A DNA stretch of 61,300 bases from a virus. The DNA lies in the IMG/VR virus record IMGVR_UViG_3300021961_006819, positions 1 to 61,300 of that record; one strand, given 5' to 3'. This document shows positions 42,412 through 49,844 of the stretch, one piece after another. Every line of letters begins with the position of its first letter. Position 1 is the first letter of the stretch. Under the pieces are notes generated by a model. The model was not told the origin of the DNA. It searched no databases and saw nothing but the letters and a program-made list of their open reading frames with translations. Both the position numbers and the translations under genes were made by a program.

Positions 42412-43128
42412 ATGAAACCAATTAAAGAAGAAATCCTCCACCAGTTAGAGAAACCCATTAGTGATTTAACTGCTGAAATCATTCAGAGTGAGAAAGCCTT
42501 TTACCTAAAGAAGACCGGTAGGGAACTCCGAATTACCGAAAGAGATAAAGAGATGATTCGTTTGAGTTTGGTCATTGACCTAATGAAAGCTCTTCAAAAC
42601 TACATCCTTCCTACCGATAAACTGACTGGGTTCAATTGGTATGGTGGTCCGAAAGGAATTGAGATTTCTGCTGGAATTGAACGAGAGGGAACTAAATACT
42701 TCTTCGTTACCGAAGCCATCACTGCTGGTGGTTACAACATCCAACGATTCCACTACCGATATATCGTTAAGAGTAAGATGCCGCGTGTTTATAGTGACCT
42801 CGCTGCCGAATATGTCGCTAAACAAAAGAAGATGAAAACTCTTGACCGATTGGAAAAAGAGTTGAATGACCTCAACAAAATATACGAAGATAAACAAACT
42901 TCGGTTAACACCTACTCCGCAATGACTCGTTCACAACTGATTGAAGCTATGAAAGAGAGTATGTACTCTTGGAGATACGAAGCTTGGAAACGAGATGGTG
43001 ATGATGAGATTTTGGAAGAGGGTATTCGTGGTATGAAACAATGGTACATCGAGTGGCCTAAACGAGATATGAAGAACCTCCTCAAGAGAATCGCCAAACT
43101 AAACATCAAAATTGATAATATAAAATAA
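42412..43128 (+). CDS. Hypothetical coiled-coil protein
   Basis: ATG 42412, in the shared GAGATATGA leader context, gives MKPIKEEILHQLEKP, 238 residues (an in-frame ATG at 42403 would add three). Early part alpha/beta, central section IVKSKMPRVYSDL, then a long charged coiled coil (KKMKTLDRLEKELNDLNKIYEDKQ) and a basic end. No family recognised. Own promoter at 42361. Confidence 0.65.
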   Translation: MKPIKEEILHQLEKPISDLTAEIIQSEKAFYLKKTGRELRITERDKEMIRLSLVIDLMKALQNYILPTDKLTGFNWYGGPKGIEISAGIEREGTKYFFVTEAITAGGYNIQRFHYRYIVKSKMPRVYSDLAAEYVAKQKKMKTLDRLEKELNDLNKIYEDKQTSVNTYSAMTRSQLIEAMKESMYSWRYEAWKRDGDDEILEEGIRGMKQWYIEWPKRDMKNLLKRIAKLNIKIDNIK

Positions 43129-43148
43129 CAATTTCTTAACATTAGAAA

Positions 43149-43180
43149 TTTGGATATATGGAATATATGTCGTACTTTAG
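43149..43180 (+). promoter_or_regulatory. Bacteroidota-type promoter with shared leader
   Basis: TTTG 43149-43152, a 20-base spacer and TACTTTAG 43173-43180 (one mismatch). The leader TAGTGTAAGATTAAGAGATATGAG is nearly that found at 58429. Confidence 0.6.
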
Positions 43181-43199
43181 TAGTGTAAGATTAAGAGAT

Positions 43200-43382
43200 A
43201 TGAGAAATCTGATTTATATTTTGTGTTCCCTTGCTCTGATTGGTGTCGGAGTTGGGATGATGAGAGGTGATGTTCAAGAAGTAATTCACTTCGCAGACCC
43301 ACTCAACGAGTTAGTGTTTACTATGTTGGTATTTTTACTATCAGTCGCAGTATTGTCTAACTTGAAATTCAAATCCAAGTAA
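43200..43382 (+). CDS. Small two-helix membrane protein
   Basis: I chose ATG 43200 over 43158 because the promoter at 43149-43180 would start transcription after 43180 and the leader motif GAGATATGA ends on it. 60 residues, with membrane segments about 3-20 (NLIYILCSLALIGVGVGMM) and 36-53. No family recognised; possibly acts on the host envelope early in infection. Confidence 0.65.
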   Translation: MRNLIYILCSLALIGVGVGMMRGDVQEVIHFADPLNELVFTMLVFLLSVAVLSNLKFKSK

Positions 43383-43383
43383 T

Positions 43384-43566
43384 ATGAAGTGGCAGTATCG
43401 TGAGATGGGTTCTCGTGATAAGAAAGGTAATCTAAAGTATTACAAAGTCACGGTAGAAGATTGGAAGATTATTAATTGTGAATGTCCGGCTCGTGAGTTC
43501 CGTAGATATTCTCCTTGTAAACATATGAAACGACTTAATGAAAAGTGTTCCCACCTTGCCCTCTAA
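43384..43566 (+). CDS. SWIM-type zinc finger protein
   Basis: 60 residues: MKWQYREMGSRDKKGNLKYYKVTVEDWKIINCECPAREFRRYSPCKHMKRL. C-E-C, then C-K-H after eleven residues, is the SWIM finger (CxC-x(n)-CxH). The beta-hairpin before it fits too. SWIM fingers bind DNA or proteins. Two bases after the previous stop. Confidence 0.8.
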   Translation: MKWQYREMGSRDKKGNLKYYKVTVEDWKIINCECPAREFRRYSPCKHMKRLNEKCSHLAL

Positions 43567-43666
43567 TAACCGATTAGGTTATGTTGAATGGATGTTAAAA
43601 ATCCAAAGTGTTCATTACGCCAACAAACCAGCGATGGAACGGGCCTTAAACCGATTAGTCCCATAA
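43538..43666 (+). CDS. Small overlapping hypothetical protein
   Basis: 42 residues from ATG 43538, overlapping the SWIM gene by 29 bases: MKSVPTLPSNNRLGYVEWMLKIQSVHY, ending ERALNRLVP. The amphipathic end and normal codon use suggest a real small gene in what would otherwise be a 187-base gap. Confidence 0.45.
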   Translation: MKSVPTLPSNNRLGYVEWMLKIQSVHYANKPAMERALNRLVP

Positions 43667-43703
43667 AAAAATTGAAAAAATTAACAAAAACTTAACAAAA
43701 ACA

Positions 43704-43735
43704 TTTGGTAGTTCCAAATCTATTTTGTATATTTG
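43704..43735 (+). promoter_or_regulatory. Bacteroidota-type promoter with shared leader
   Basis: TTTG 43704-43707, a 20-base spacer and TATATTTG 43728-43735, then TATGTAAGAGTTAGAGATATGAA. Confidence 0.85.
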
Positions 43736-43753
43736 TATGTAAGAGTTAGAGAT

Positions 43754-44107
43754 ATGAAGAATAAAACGATTTTCACCGACATTGACGGTACTTTGGTTCA
43801 CCAAGTACGATTTGAAGAAATTGACCCTTATAGTAGTGTGGCTTTGCCCGGTGCTGTTGAGAAAATGAACCAATGGTACAACGAAGGTCATCATATTGTG
43901 TTAACCACCGCTCGACCAGAATATCTACGAAATACCACTGTTCTTGAGATGGCGTTGTTAGGTATCCCATTCCACCAATTGGTAATGGGTATCGGCCGAG
44001 CTGAACGAATCCTAATCAACAATGCTAGTGAGGAACGACCTCAAGAGGTTCGAGCCGCCGCTATCCAAGTTGAAAAGAATGGTGGTTTTGAAAATGTAAA
44101 CATCTAA
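43754..44107 (+). CDS. HAD-family phosphatase
   Basis: ATG 43754 is set by the GAGATATGA leader, giving MKNKTIFTDIDGTLVHQ, 117 residues. TDIDGTL is HAD motif I and IVLTTARPEY motif II; the C-terminal RAERILINNAS gives further motif-like residues. Small sugar or nucleotide phosphatase; substrate unknown. Confidence 0.8.
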   Translation: MKNKTIFTDIDGTLVHQVRFEEIDPYSSVALPGAVEKMNQWYNEGHHIVLTTARPEYLRNTTVLEMALLGIPFHQLVMGIGRAERILINNASEERPQEVRAAAIQVEKNGGFENVNI

Positions 44108-44131
44108 TTATTCTCATAAGGAGAAAAAATT

Positions 44132-44377
44132 ATGAGTGAACAAGATTTAATAGACCTTGGGTTCGAGAGAACCGATGAACCGGCGGAAGCTTGGGGTGGT
44201 CAAGATGACTTTTATTACTACTCGTTAAACATTGGTGGTGTTGAATTTATTTCAAACGCAAACGATGAGTGGGATAGCGAAGGTTTATGGGTAGAGATTA
44301 TGGAAACCGACATCCGTTTCAAAGGAAGTGGTGACTTGGAAGATATTATCAGAATCCTTGAACAAAACGAAAGATAA
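44132..44377 (+). CDS. Small acidic hypothetical protein
   Basis: 81 residues, strongly acidic (MSEQDLIDLGFERTDEPAEAWGGQDDFYYYSL). Looks like a compact beta-sheet protein. AAGGAG precedes the start. Possibly an inhibitor mimicking nucleic acid, but nothing proves it. Confidence 0.6.
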   Translation: MSEQDLIDLGFERTDEPAEAWGGQDDFYYYSLNIGGVEFISNANDEWDSEGLWVEIMETDIRFKGSGDLEDIIRILEQNER

Positions 44378-44829
44378 TGGAGTTACCAAAAGTACGACAC
44401 ATTAACAAAGATAAACGCAAGAAGAAAAAACACCACTATAAGGAGTTTGACCCTGTGGTGATTAAATTTTATGGGGAACGACATATATGTTTTGTAGAGA
44501 AACTACAATTCAGTAAAGATAAGTACCCTACTTATAAAGTGAGGTCGGTCACCAATCCTGGTTGTATTTATTATGACTTGGAATTGGATGACCCTGATGA
44601 CCCTTATTGTTATGTATCATCAACCCTAACTAAAAGTTTAACAGATGCCGAATTGGAAAGAATTAGAATACACGCAAACGAATATCGAACAAGAATCGAT
44701 AGAAAGTTCCGTGTGGAAAATCAGCAACAATCCAATGGGGTTGTTAATCTCCGAGTTGATGAAAAACAACAACTCAAAAAACAAATCAAAAAACAAAAAC
44801 AATTTGTAAATGGTGAAAAGTTCTGGTAA
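44377..44829 (+). CDS. Hypothetical basic-ended protein
   Basis: 150 residues. It starts MELPKVRHINKDKRKKKKHH, reminiscent of the MELQLPKLRKV start of the glycosyltransferase at 11624. The middle is beta-rich (PVVIKFYGERHICFVEKLQF) and the C-terminus ends QKQFVNGEKFW. No family recognised. 20-base overlap with tspO. Confidence 0.6.
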   Translation: MELPKVRHINKDKRKKKKHHYKEFDPVVIKFYGERHICFVEKLQFSKDKYPTYKVRSVTNPGCIYYDLELDDPDDPYCYVSSTLTKSLTDAELERIRIHANEYRTRIDRKFRVENQQQSNGVVNLRVDEKQQLKKQIKKQKQFVNGEKFW

Positions 44830-45295
44830 ATTCCTACGCAACTTCGTAGTTCTACTAATAGTAAACTTTGTTGCATTGGCTCTTGGGGCCGCATATACTG
44901 ACCCAGGCGTATCTTCTGATTGGTACAAATCTTTAAATCAAGCACCTTGGACTCCGCCGGGTTGGGTCTTCGGAATGGCTTGGACTACAATTGGAGTTAC
45001 ATACGCATTAATGATGACTTACCTTTCAGTAAGTTCATATCGACATATTGACCAAGTTCACAATTGGTTTTGGTTTAGTGTTGCATTCAACATTATGTGG
45101 AATCCTGTATTCTTTTGGAAACATTTCCTATGGTTGGGTGTTATAGTATTGGTAATCCTATCTTATTTGATTTTCCGATTGGTGGACTTTACTCGTTCAT
45201 CGATGGGGTGGAAGATTGCTTGGTTGGGAATGCCATACTTTATTTGGTTAATGATTGCGACATCTCTGAATTTATACATCGCATTGATGAATTGA
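44810..45295 (+). CDS. tspO: TspO/MBR-family membrane protein
   Basis: 161 residues with five predicted membrane helices and the family signature WYKSLNQAPWTPPGWVFGMAWTTIGVTYALMMTYL, FNIMWNPVFF and many Trp. TspO proteins bind tetrapyrroles and cholesterol-like ligands and regulate stress or pigment handling. Marine cyanophages and pelagiphages are known to carry tspO as an auxiliary gene. The start overlaps the previous gene. A promoter lies right at its end (45296) for groES. Confidence 0.92.
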   Translation: MVKSSGKFLRNFVVLLIVNFVALALGAAYTDPGVSSDWYKSLNQAPWTPPGWVFGMAWTTIGVTYALMMTYLSVSSYRHIDQVHNWFWFSVAFNIMWNPVFFWKHFLWLGVIVLVILSYLIFRLVDFTRSSMGWKIAWLGMPYFIWLMIATSLNLYIALMN

Positions 45296-45327
45296 TTTGG
45301 TAATGTCAGATTTATTTTGTATATTTG
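45296..45327 (+). promoter_or_regulatory. Bacteroidota-type promoter before groES
   Basis: TTTG 45296-45299 overlapping the tspO stop region, a 20-base spacer, TATATTTG 45320-45327. Confidence 0.85.
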
Positions 45328-45347
45328 TTAAAAATAAGGAAAAAGTT

Positions 45348-45638
45348 ATGAAGTACAAACCATTGAATGACTATGTATTAGTCAAGGTTATTAAAGAAGA
45401 AGAGAAGACCAAAGGTGGTCTTTATAAACCATCAGACGCTAAAGAGCAGATGTTGGGTGAAGTTTTGTCAGTAGGTAGTGGTATCTACACATCATCCGGA
45501 ACTCTGATTCCAATGAATCTAAAAGTGGGTGATAGGGTAATCGTACCCAATACGGGCATTCAATTGAAGTTAGAAGGTGAGAAGTATAACCTCTATCGTG
45601 AGGCAGAAATCTTAATGGTAATCGATGAGCTTAACTAA
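45348..45638 (+). CDS. groES: Co-chaperonin GroES
   Basis: ATG 45348 gives MKYKPLNDYVLVKVIKEEEKTKGGLYKPSDAKEQMLGEVLSVG, 96 residues. The KPL-x-D-x-VLVK start, the KTKGGLY mobile loop that contacts GroEL, and GDRVIVPNTG are all present. The phage also encodes GroEL (46961). In T4, gp31 replaces GroES for capsid folding. Start chosen by its position after the promoter. Confidence 0.93.
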   Translation: MKYKPLNDYVLVKVIKEEEKTKGGLYKPSDAKEQMLGEVLSVGSGIYTSSGTLIPMNLKVGDRVIVPNTGIQLKLEGEKYNLYREAEILMVIDELN

Positions 45639-45780
45639 ACGATATATTGATTCATTGTACGAAACAAGTGGTGTAAATCCACTCGTTAATGATTACGAAG
45701 ACGCTGACTACGAATACCAACAATATAAAGATAATCAACCAACACATAGTGATTGGGAAGATTACGATACAGACGAATGA
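45625..45780 (+). CDS. Small acidic hypothetical protein
   Basis: 51 residues overlapping groES by 14 bases: MSLTKRYIDSLYETSGVNPL then an acidic/aromatic end (YEDADYEYQQYKDNQ...DWEDYDTDE). Fills the gap before the membrane protein at 45777 with ATGA coupling. Confidence 0.6.
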   Translation: MSLTKRYIDSLYETSGVNPLVNDYEDADYEYQQYKDNQPTHSDWEDYDTDE

Positions 45781-46121
45781 GAAATTTAACAATAGGACTT
45801 TTACTAATATTCATAGGTCAAGCTATGATATGGTTTCAAACCAACGGACAATTTGTATGGGACTCGTTTAAACGAAATACCTTACTTTTGTCTGTTGGTT
45901 TGGGTTCTATTATTTCCTATTTGTTTATTGTCGGAACTCGTTATCTCGTAGTTCACTTTGATGGGTTATTGTGGCCTGGTCGGTTCATCGCATTTGGTAT
46001 GGGTATCATCTCATTCACCGCATTGACTTGGTACTACCTTGGTGAGGGACTATCCACCAAAACCATCGTATCCCTTATGTTAGCATTTTTACTTGTAGGT
46101 ATTCAGATTCTATGGAAATAG
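45777..46121 (+). CDS. Four-helix membrane protein, SMR/DMT-like
   Basis: ATG 45777 overlaps the previous stop. 114 residues with four membrane helices (LTIGLLLIFIGQAMIWF, LLLSVGLGSIISYLFIVGT, FIAFGMGIISFTALTWYY, IVSLMLAFLLVGIQILWK). Size and layout resemble small-multidrug-resistance-type transporters, though the conserved Glu is not clearly placed. Function unknown. Confidence 0.65.
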   Translation: MRNLTIGLLLIFIGQAMIWFQTNGQFVWDSFKRNTLLLSVGLGSIISYLFIVGTRYLVVHFDGLLWPGRFIAFGMGIISFTALTWYYLGEGLSTKTIVSLMLAFLLVGIQILWK

Positions 46122-46324
46122 CAAATAGAGAATTAAGAAAACACGCCATAATGTTGGCGGATGCAAAGAAGGTTGTGTATGAGAGTAAACACCATCTTGT
46201 AGGTGTTGACGCATACAAAGACAAAAAGAAGATTAACGATTTAGAAATCAAAATTCGTGATAAGGGTCAATTAATGACAATTAAAGACCTCCAATTTTTG
46301 GAAAGTATACACGAAAAATATTGA
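46112..46324 (+). CDS. Small helical hypothetical protein
   Basis: 70 residues, basic and helical (MEIANRELRKHAIMLADAKKVVYESK). No motif. It overlaps the membrane protein gene by 10 bases. Confidence 0.6.
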   Translation: MEIANRELRKHAIMLADAKKVVYESKHHLVGVDAYKDKKKINDLEIKIRDKGQLMTIKDLQFLESIHEKY

Positions 46325-46342
46325 GAAACATATTTATTAATA

Positions 46343-46957
46343 ATGAGTTACGGAAAAGGACATAAGATGCCGAGTGGTTATGTGTTGGGTAAGGGTAGGA
46401 CTCCTATGAACCTTACTGAAGCACAAATTCGGTATGCGATGAAGAACTCCAAGAGTAATAGTGGAGCTGCCCGATTCCTTAACATTTCACTCACCACATT
46501 TCAGAAGTACGCCAAACAATACATTGATGAAACTACCGGCAAATCTCTTTGGGACTTACATAAGAATCAAAAAGGTGAGGGTGTTAAGAAACCATATAAT
46601 GTAGAAAAGGGTAAATACTCACTTACTGAAATCTTGGAAGGTAAACATCCAAATTATTCAGTTCACTTACTGAAGAGTAGATTAATCAACAATGCTGACA
46701 AGATGGAGGATTTCCCTCACGAATGTCATAATTGTGGATACAATGAGAAAAGAATCACCGATGGTAGCATTCCATTGGTGTTAGACCATATGGATGAGGA
46801 TTGGAAGAATCACAAGAAGGAAAATCTCCGTTTCTTGTGTTACAATTGTTTCCATAATCTCCGTGGTAATCTCCGTGGTAAACAACCAGAGTGGAGAGCA
46901 GAGAAAATCAAAGCCGCAATCAAAAAACGAAAACAACAAGAAAAAAAGGAAAAATAA
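46343..46957 (+). CDS. HNH endonuclease with N-terminal helix-turn-helix
   Basis: 204 residues. Residues about 22-55 (LTEAQIRYAMKNSKSNSGAARFLNISLTTFQKYAKQY) look like a helix-turn-helix. C-terminal HNH with two zinc CxxC pairs: CHNCGYNEKR...PLVLDHMDEDWKNHKKENLRFLCYNCFHNLRG, where DH and the later N and H are catalytic. A homing-type nuclease sitting between groES and groEL is plausible, so groES and groEL may once have been adjacent. Confidence 0.85.
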   Translation: MSYGKGHKMPSGYVLGKGRTPMNLTEAQIRYAMKNSKSNSGAARFLNISLTTFQKYAKQYIDETTGKSLWDLHKNQKGEGVKKPYNVEKGKYSLTEILEGKHPNYSVHLLKSRLINNADKMEDFPHECHNCGYNEKRITDGSIPLVLDHMDEDWKNHKKENLRFLCYNCFHNLRGNLRGKQPEWRAEKIKAAIKKRKQQEKKEK

Positions 46958-46960
46958 GTT

Positions 46961-48550
46961 ATGGGTAAACAAGTATTTTACGGAAATGAATCACGACAAA
47001 AATTATTAGCCGGAGTTAATCAACTTGCTGACGCAGTTGTGGTAACACTTGGACCTCGTGGTCGTAATGTAATCATTGAAACGGACACGACTCCACATAT
47101 TACAAAGGATGGTGTTACAGTTGCAAAATCAATCGAGTTCACCGACAAGACAATGAACTTGGGTGCTCGTGTAATCAAAGAGGCAGCACAACAAACTGCT
47201 GACCACGCGGGTGATGGTACAACCACATCCACGGTTCTTGCTCGTGAAATCTTCAGTAATGGAATGGAGGCGATTGAGAAGGGTGTGAATCCTATTGAGT
47301 TGAAACGAGGTATGGATATTGCCGTAAAGTCAATCGTTAGTAACTTGGTTCAGAACATTTCGACCAAAGTAGAAACGAACGACCAAATCAAACAAGTCGC
47401 AACTATCTCCGCAAATGGTGATGAGGTAATCGGTTCTATGTTGGCTGATGCTATGGCTCAAGTGGGTCGTGATGGTGTAATCACTATCGAAGAAGGAAAC
47501 TCAAATGAGGATGAACTCAAAATTGTAGAAGGTCTTCAGTTTGATAAAGGTTACCTTTCTCACTACTTTATGAACAATCAGTCAAAACTGAATTGTGAAT
47601 TGACCGAACCACAAATCCTACTCTACGATGGTCATATTTCAGAGATGGATGACATCGTGGGTATCCTTGAGAATGTATCAAGTAAGAACAAGGCGATTGC
47701 CGTGATTGCTCACGAAATCGATGGACAAGCTCTCGCTACTATGGTGGTGAACGCAGCCCGTGGTACATTGAAGTGTGTTGCTGTGAAAGCTCCCGGCTTC
47801 GGTAACGAACGAAGTGAGATGATGAAAGATATCGCAGCTCTAACCGGCGCTACTCTTTTTGGTGGTATTGGTAAAGAACTCGAAGACATCACTATGGATG
47901 ACTTGGGTGAAGCCGAGAAAATGGTAGTAACCAAATCAGACACCACAATCATTGGTGGTATGGGTGCTAACGAAGACATCCAAACTCGTGTTCAACAAAT
48001 CAAAACCGAGATTGAAGAATCCTCTTCAGATTATGAAAAGGAGAAACTCCACAAACGATTGGCTAAATTGAGTGGTGGTGTTGCAGTTATCCGTGTTGGT
48101 GCTGAATCTGAAATCGAGATGAGGGAGAAGAAAGACCGAATTGATGACGCTCTTCTCGCTACCAAAGCCGCAGTTGAAGAGGGAATCGTGCCGGGTGGCG
48201 GTGCCGCTCTGATTCACGCAAGTGACACGGTTTATATGGGTGAAACCCAACTATCAGCTGACCAAGAAACTGGCTTCAACATTGTGTGTAGTGCGTGTCA
48301 CGCTCCATTCAACGCAATCCTAAAGAACGCCGGTCTTCAGTATTTGTCAGATGGACAAAATCACGGACATACTTATGGTTATAATGTAGTGACTGAACAA
48401 TATTGTGACTTGTTAGAGGCCGGTGTAATTGACCCAACCAAAGTAACTCGTACCGCTATTGAGAAGGCCGTATCGGTTGCATCTACATTGTTAACGACTG
48501 AATGTATGATTGTAAACGAGCCGGAAGAAAAGGGTGAATCGCAAGCTTAA
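46961..48550 (+). CDS. groEL: Chaperonin GroEL
   Basis: 529 residues, full length except for the Gly-Met tail. VVVTLGPRGRNVIIE, ITKDGVTVAKSIE, DHAGDGTTTSTVLA (ATP site near residue 85-90), apical-domain core and VEEGIVPGGGAALIHA are all present. It folds proteins with GroES. The C-terminus ends NEPEEKGESQA in place of the GGM repeats, so the cavity floor differs from host GroEL. The next gene starts inside its end. Three bases follow the HNH gene. Confidence 0.96.
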   Translation: MGKQVFYGNESRQKLLAGVNQLADAVVVTLGPRGRNVIIETDTTPHITKDGVTVAKSIEFTDKTMNLGARVIKEAAQQTADHAGDGTTTSTVLAREIFSNGMEAIEKGVNPIELKRGMDIAVKSIVSNLVQNISTKVETNDQIKQVATISANGDEVIGSMLADAMAQVGRDGVITIEEGNSNEDELKIVEGLQFDKGYLSHYFMNNQSKLNCELTEPQILLYDGHISEMDDIVGILENVSSKNKAIAVIAHEIDGQALATMVVNAARGTLKCVAVKAPGFGNERSEMMKDIAALTGATLFGGIGKELEDITMDDLGEAEKMVVTKSDTTIIGGMGANEDIQTRVQQIKTEIEESSSDYEKEKLHKRLAKLSGGVAVIRVGAESEIEMREKKDRIDDALLATKAAVEEGIVPGGGAALIHASDTVYMGETQLSADQETGFNIVCSACHAPFNAILKNAGLQYLSDGQNHGHTYGYNVVTEQYCDLLEAGVIDPTKVTRTAIEKAVSVASTLLTTECMIVNEPEEKGESQA

Positions 48551-49235
48551 AAAATATCATCTAAAGTACGAATACCTAAAACTTGAGGATGCGGATGTTG
48601 GTGATGAACTTAAAGAATATATCAGAGATTTTGAAGATAGATTCAACAAGTATTATCGTAAACCAAAACCAAATTCAAAAAATAAAGAAGTTTGGGTAAA
48701 CGAGGAAACGGGGGAGGTTAGAGATACACCTCCTCCGTTTGATGATTTTACTAAACATTGGGATAACTACAAAAAAGAATCCGAAGAAAAAGAACGAAAG
48801 CACAAAGAAAAAGTTGAAGAACTTAAAAATAGACCTGAAAAGCTCAAAAAACTCTACAAAAAATTGGCCGCTTATACTCATCCTGATAGAGGTGGTTCTA
48901 ATGATTTATTTCAAAAAGTAAACAAATCATATGAATCAAACGACCTAATGACTCTATTGAATCTTGCAGGAGAGTATGAATTAGAATACGACATTGATAA
49001 TTCAGATGAAAAAATTCTTGAAAAGAATCTCCGTGAGTTAGAAAAGGAAATTGAAAGAAAGAAAAATACACTCGCTTGGGCTTGGGGAACTGGTGATAAA
49101 AATACAAGAATTAATGTTGTAAAAGAAGTGGAAAAACAAACTGGTTGGGAAGTTGATGATGTTGATTTACCAGAAGACCTTGTAGACAAATCGAAAGAAA
49201 TTTTGTTAATTTCAACAGGCAGTTTGGATAATTAA
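48534..49235 (+). CDS. J-domain (DnaJ-like) protein, GTG start
   Basis: 233 residues; the GTG at 48534 lies in the groEL end (17-base overlap). The J-domain is near residues 100-140: LKKLYKKLAAYTHPDRGGSNDLFQKVNKSYESND, with the HPD signature. A long charged segment precedes it and a coiled segment (ILEKNLRELEKEIERKKN) follows. J-proteins stimulate DnaK. The phage thus encodes parts of two chaperone systems here; no DnaK is in the window. Confidence 0.85.
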   Translation: MNRKLKKYHLKYEYLKLEDADVGDELKEYIRDFEDRFNKYYRKPKPNSKNKEVWVNEETGEVRDTPPPFDDFTKHWDNYKKESEEKERKHKEKVEELKNRPEKLKKLYKKLAAYTHPDRGGSNDLFQKVNKSYESNDLMTLLNLAGEYELEYDIDNSDEKILEKNLRELEKEIERKKNTLAWAWGTGDKNTRINVVKEVEKQTGWEVDDVDLPEDLVDKSKEILLISTGSLDN

Positions 49236-49254
49236 AATTTGTGTTGTATATTTG
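49223..49254 (+). promoter_or_regulatory. Bacteroidota-type promoter
   Basis: TTTG 49223-49226 inside the J-protein end, a 20-base spacer, TATATTTG 49247-49254. Confidence 0.85.
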
Positions 49255-49277
49255 TATCAAATAAAAACTAAAAAACA

Positions 49278-49844
49278 ATGGCAAATAATGTTACGACTTG
49301 GATTAAGGTAGAACAAGGCTCACCTGCCGTGTATGAAAAACTCAAAAGTATCTTTAACGATGCTCAAAATTGGGAAGCGTGGGATTCTACAAAGTTCTAC
49401 GAAGCTCTATACCCAGAACACGCTGGGGAAGATTACAATCGTGAAACATTCACTAAACGAATGGGTGCTAAATGGTGTTATGTAGAATGGTGTGATTTAT
49501 CAGATGATTATTTTGAACTCACAACCATTTCCGCTTGGGATTGGTGTAGTGGTGCATTCGAACGACTCCACCTACTACTTCACGAGGTTGATGAGGATGT
49601 GGTCCTTACTTGTACATTCGAAGATGAGGGTTACAACTTTGTTGGTGGTGCTGCCGTCAAAGAACCTGGTGATGTCTATGATTATCAAGATGACACTCTT
49701 TCATATCCAAACGAGGATGATTACGAATCAGAAGAAGCATATCAAGCGGCTTGTGAGGAATTCTATGATATTGTAGCAGATTCTATGGCGTCTTGTCGTG
49801 ATGAGGCGTTGGAAGATGCTACTTGGGAAGATGGTGATGAATAA
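49278..49844 (+). CDS. Acidic ferredoxin-fold-like (Api92-like) protein
   Basis: 188 residues, very acidic, many Trp. MANNVTTWIKVEQGSPAVYEKLKSIF at the start, KWCYVEWCDLSDDYFELTTISAWDWCSGAFERL in the middle. The N-V-x-W/N-x-L/I-x-V...S-x-W-x-P/C pattern resembles Api92/DUF1281 proteins, but the match is loose. Acidity could mean DNA mimicry. Own promoter at 49223. Confidence 0.55.
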   Translation: MANNVTTWIKVEQGSPAVYEKLKSIFNDAQNWEAWDSTKFYEALYPEHAGEDYNRETFTKRMGAKWCYVEWCDLSDDYFELTTISAWDWCSGAFERLHLLLHEVDEDVVLTCTFEDEGYNFVGGAAVKEPGDVYDYQDDTLSYPNEDDYESEEAYQAACEEFYDIVADSMASCRDEALEDATWEDGDE

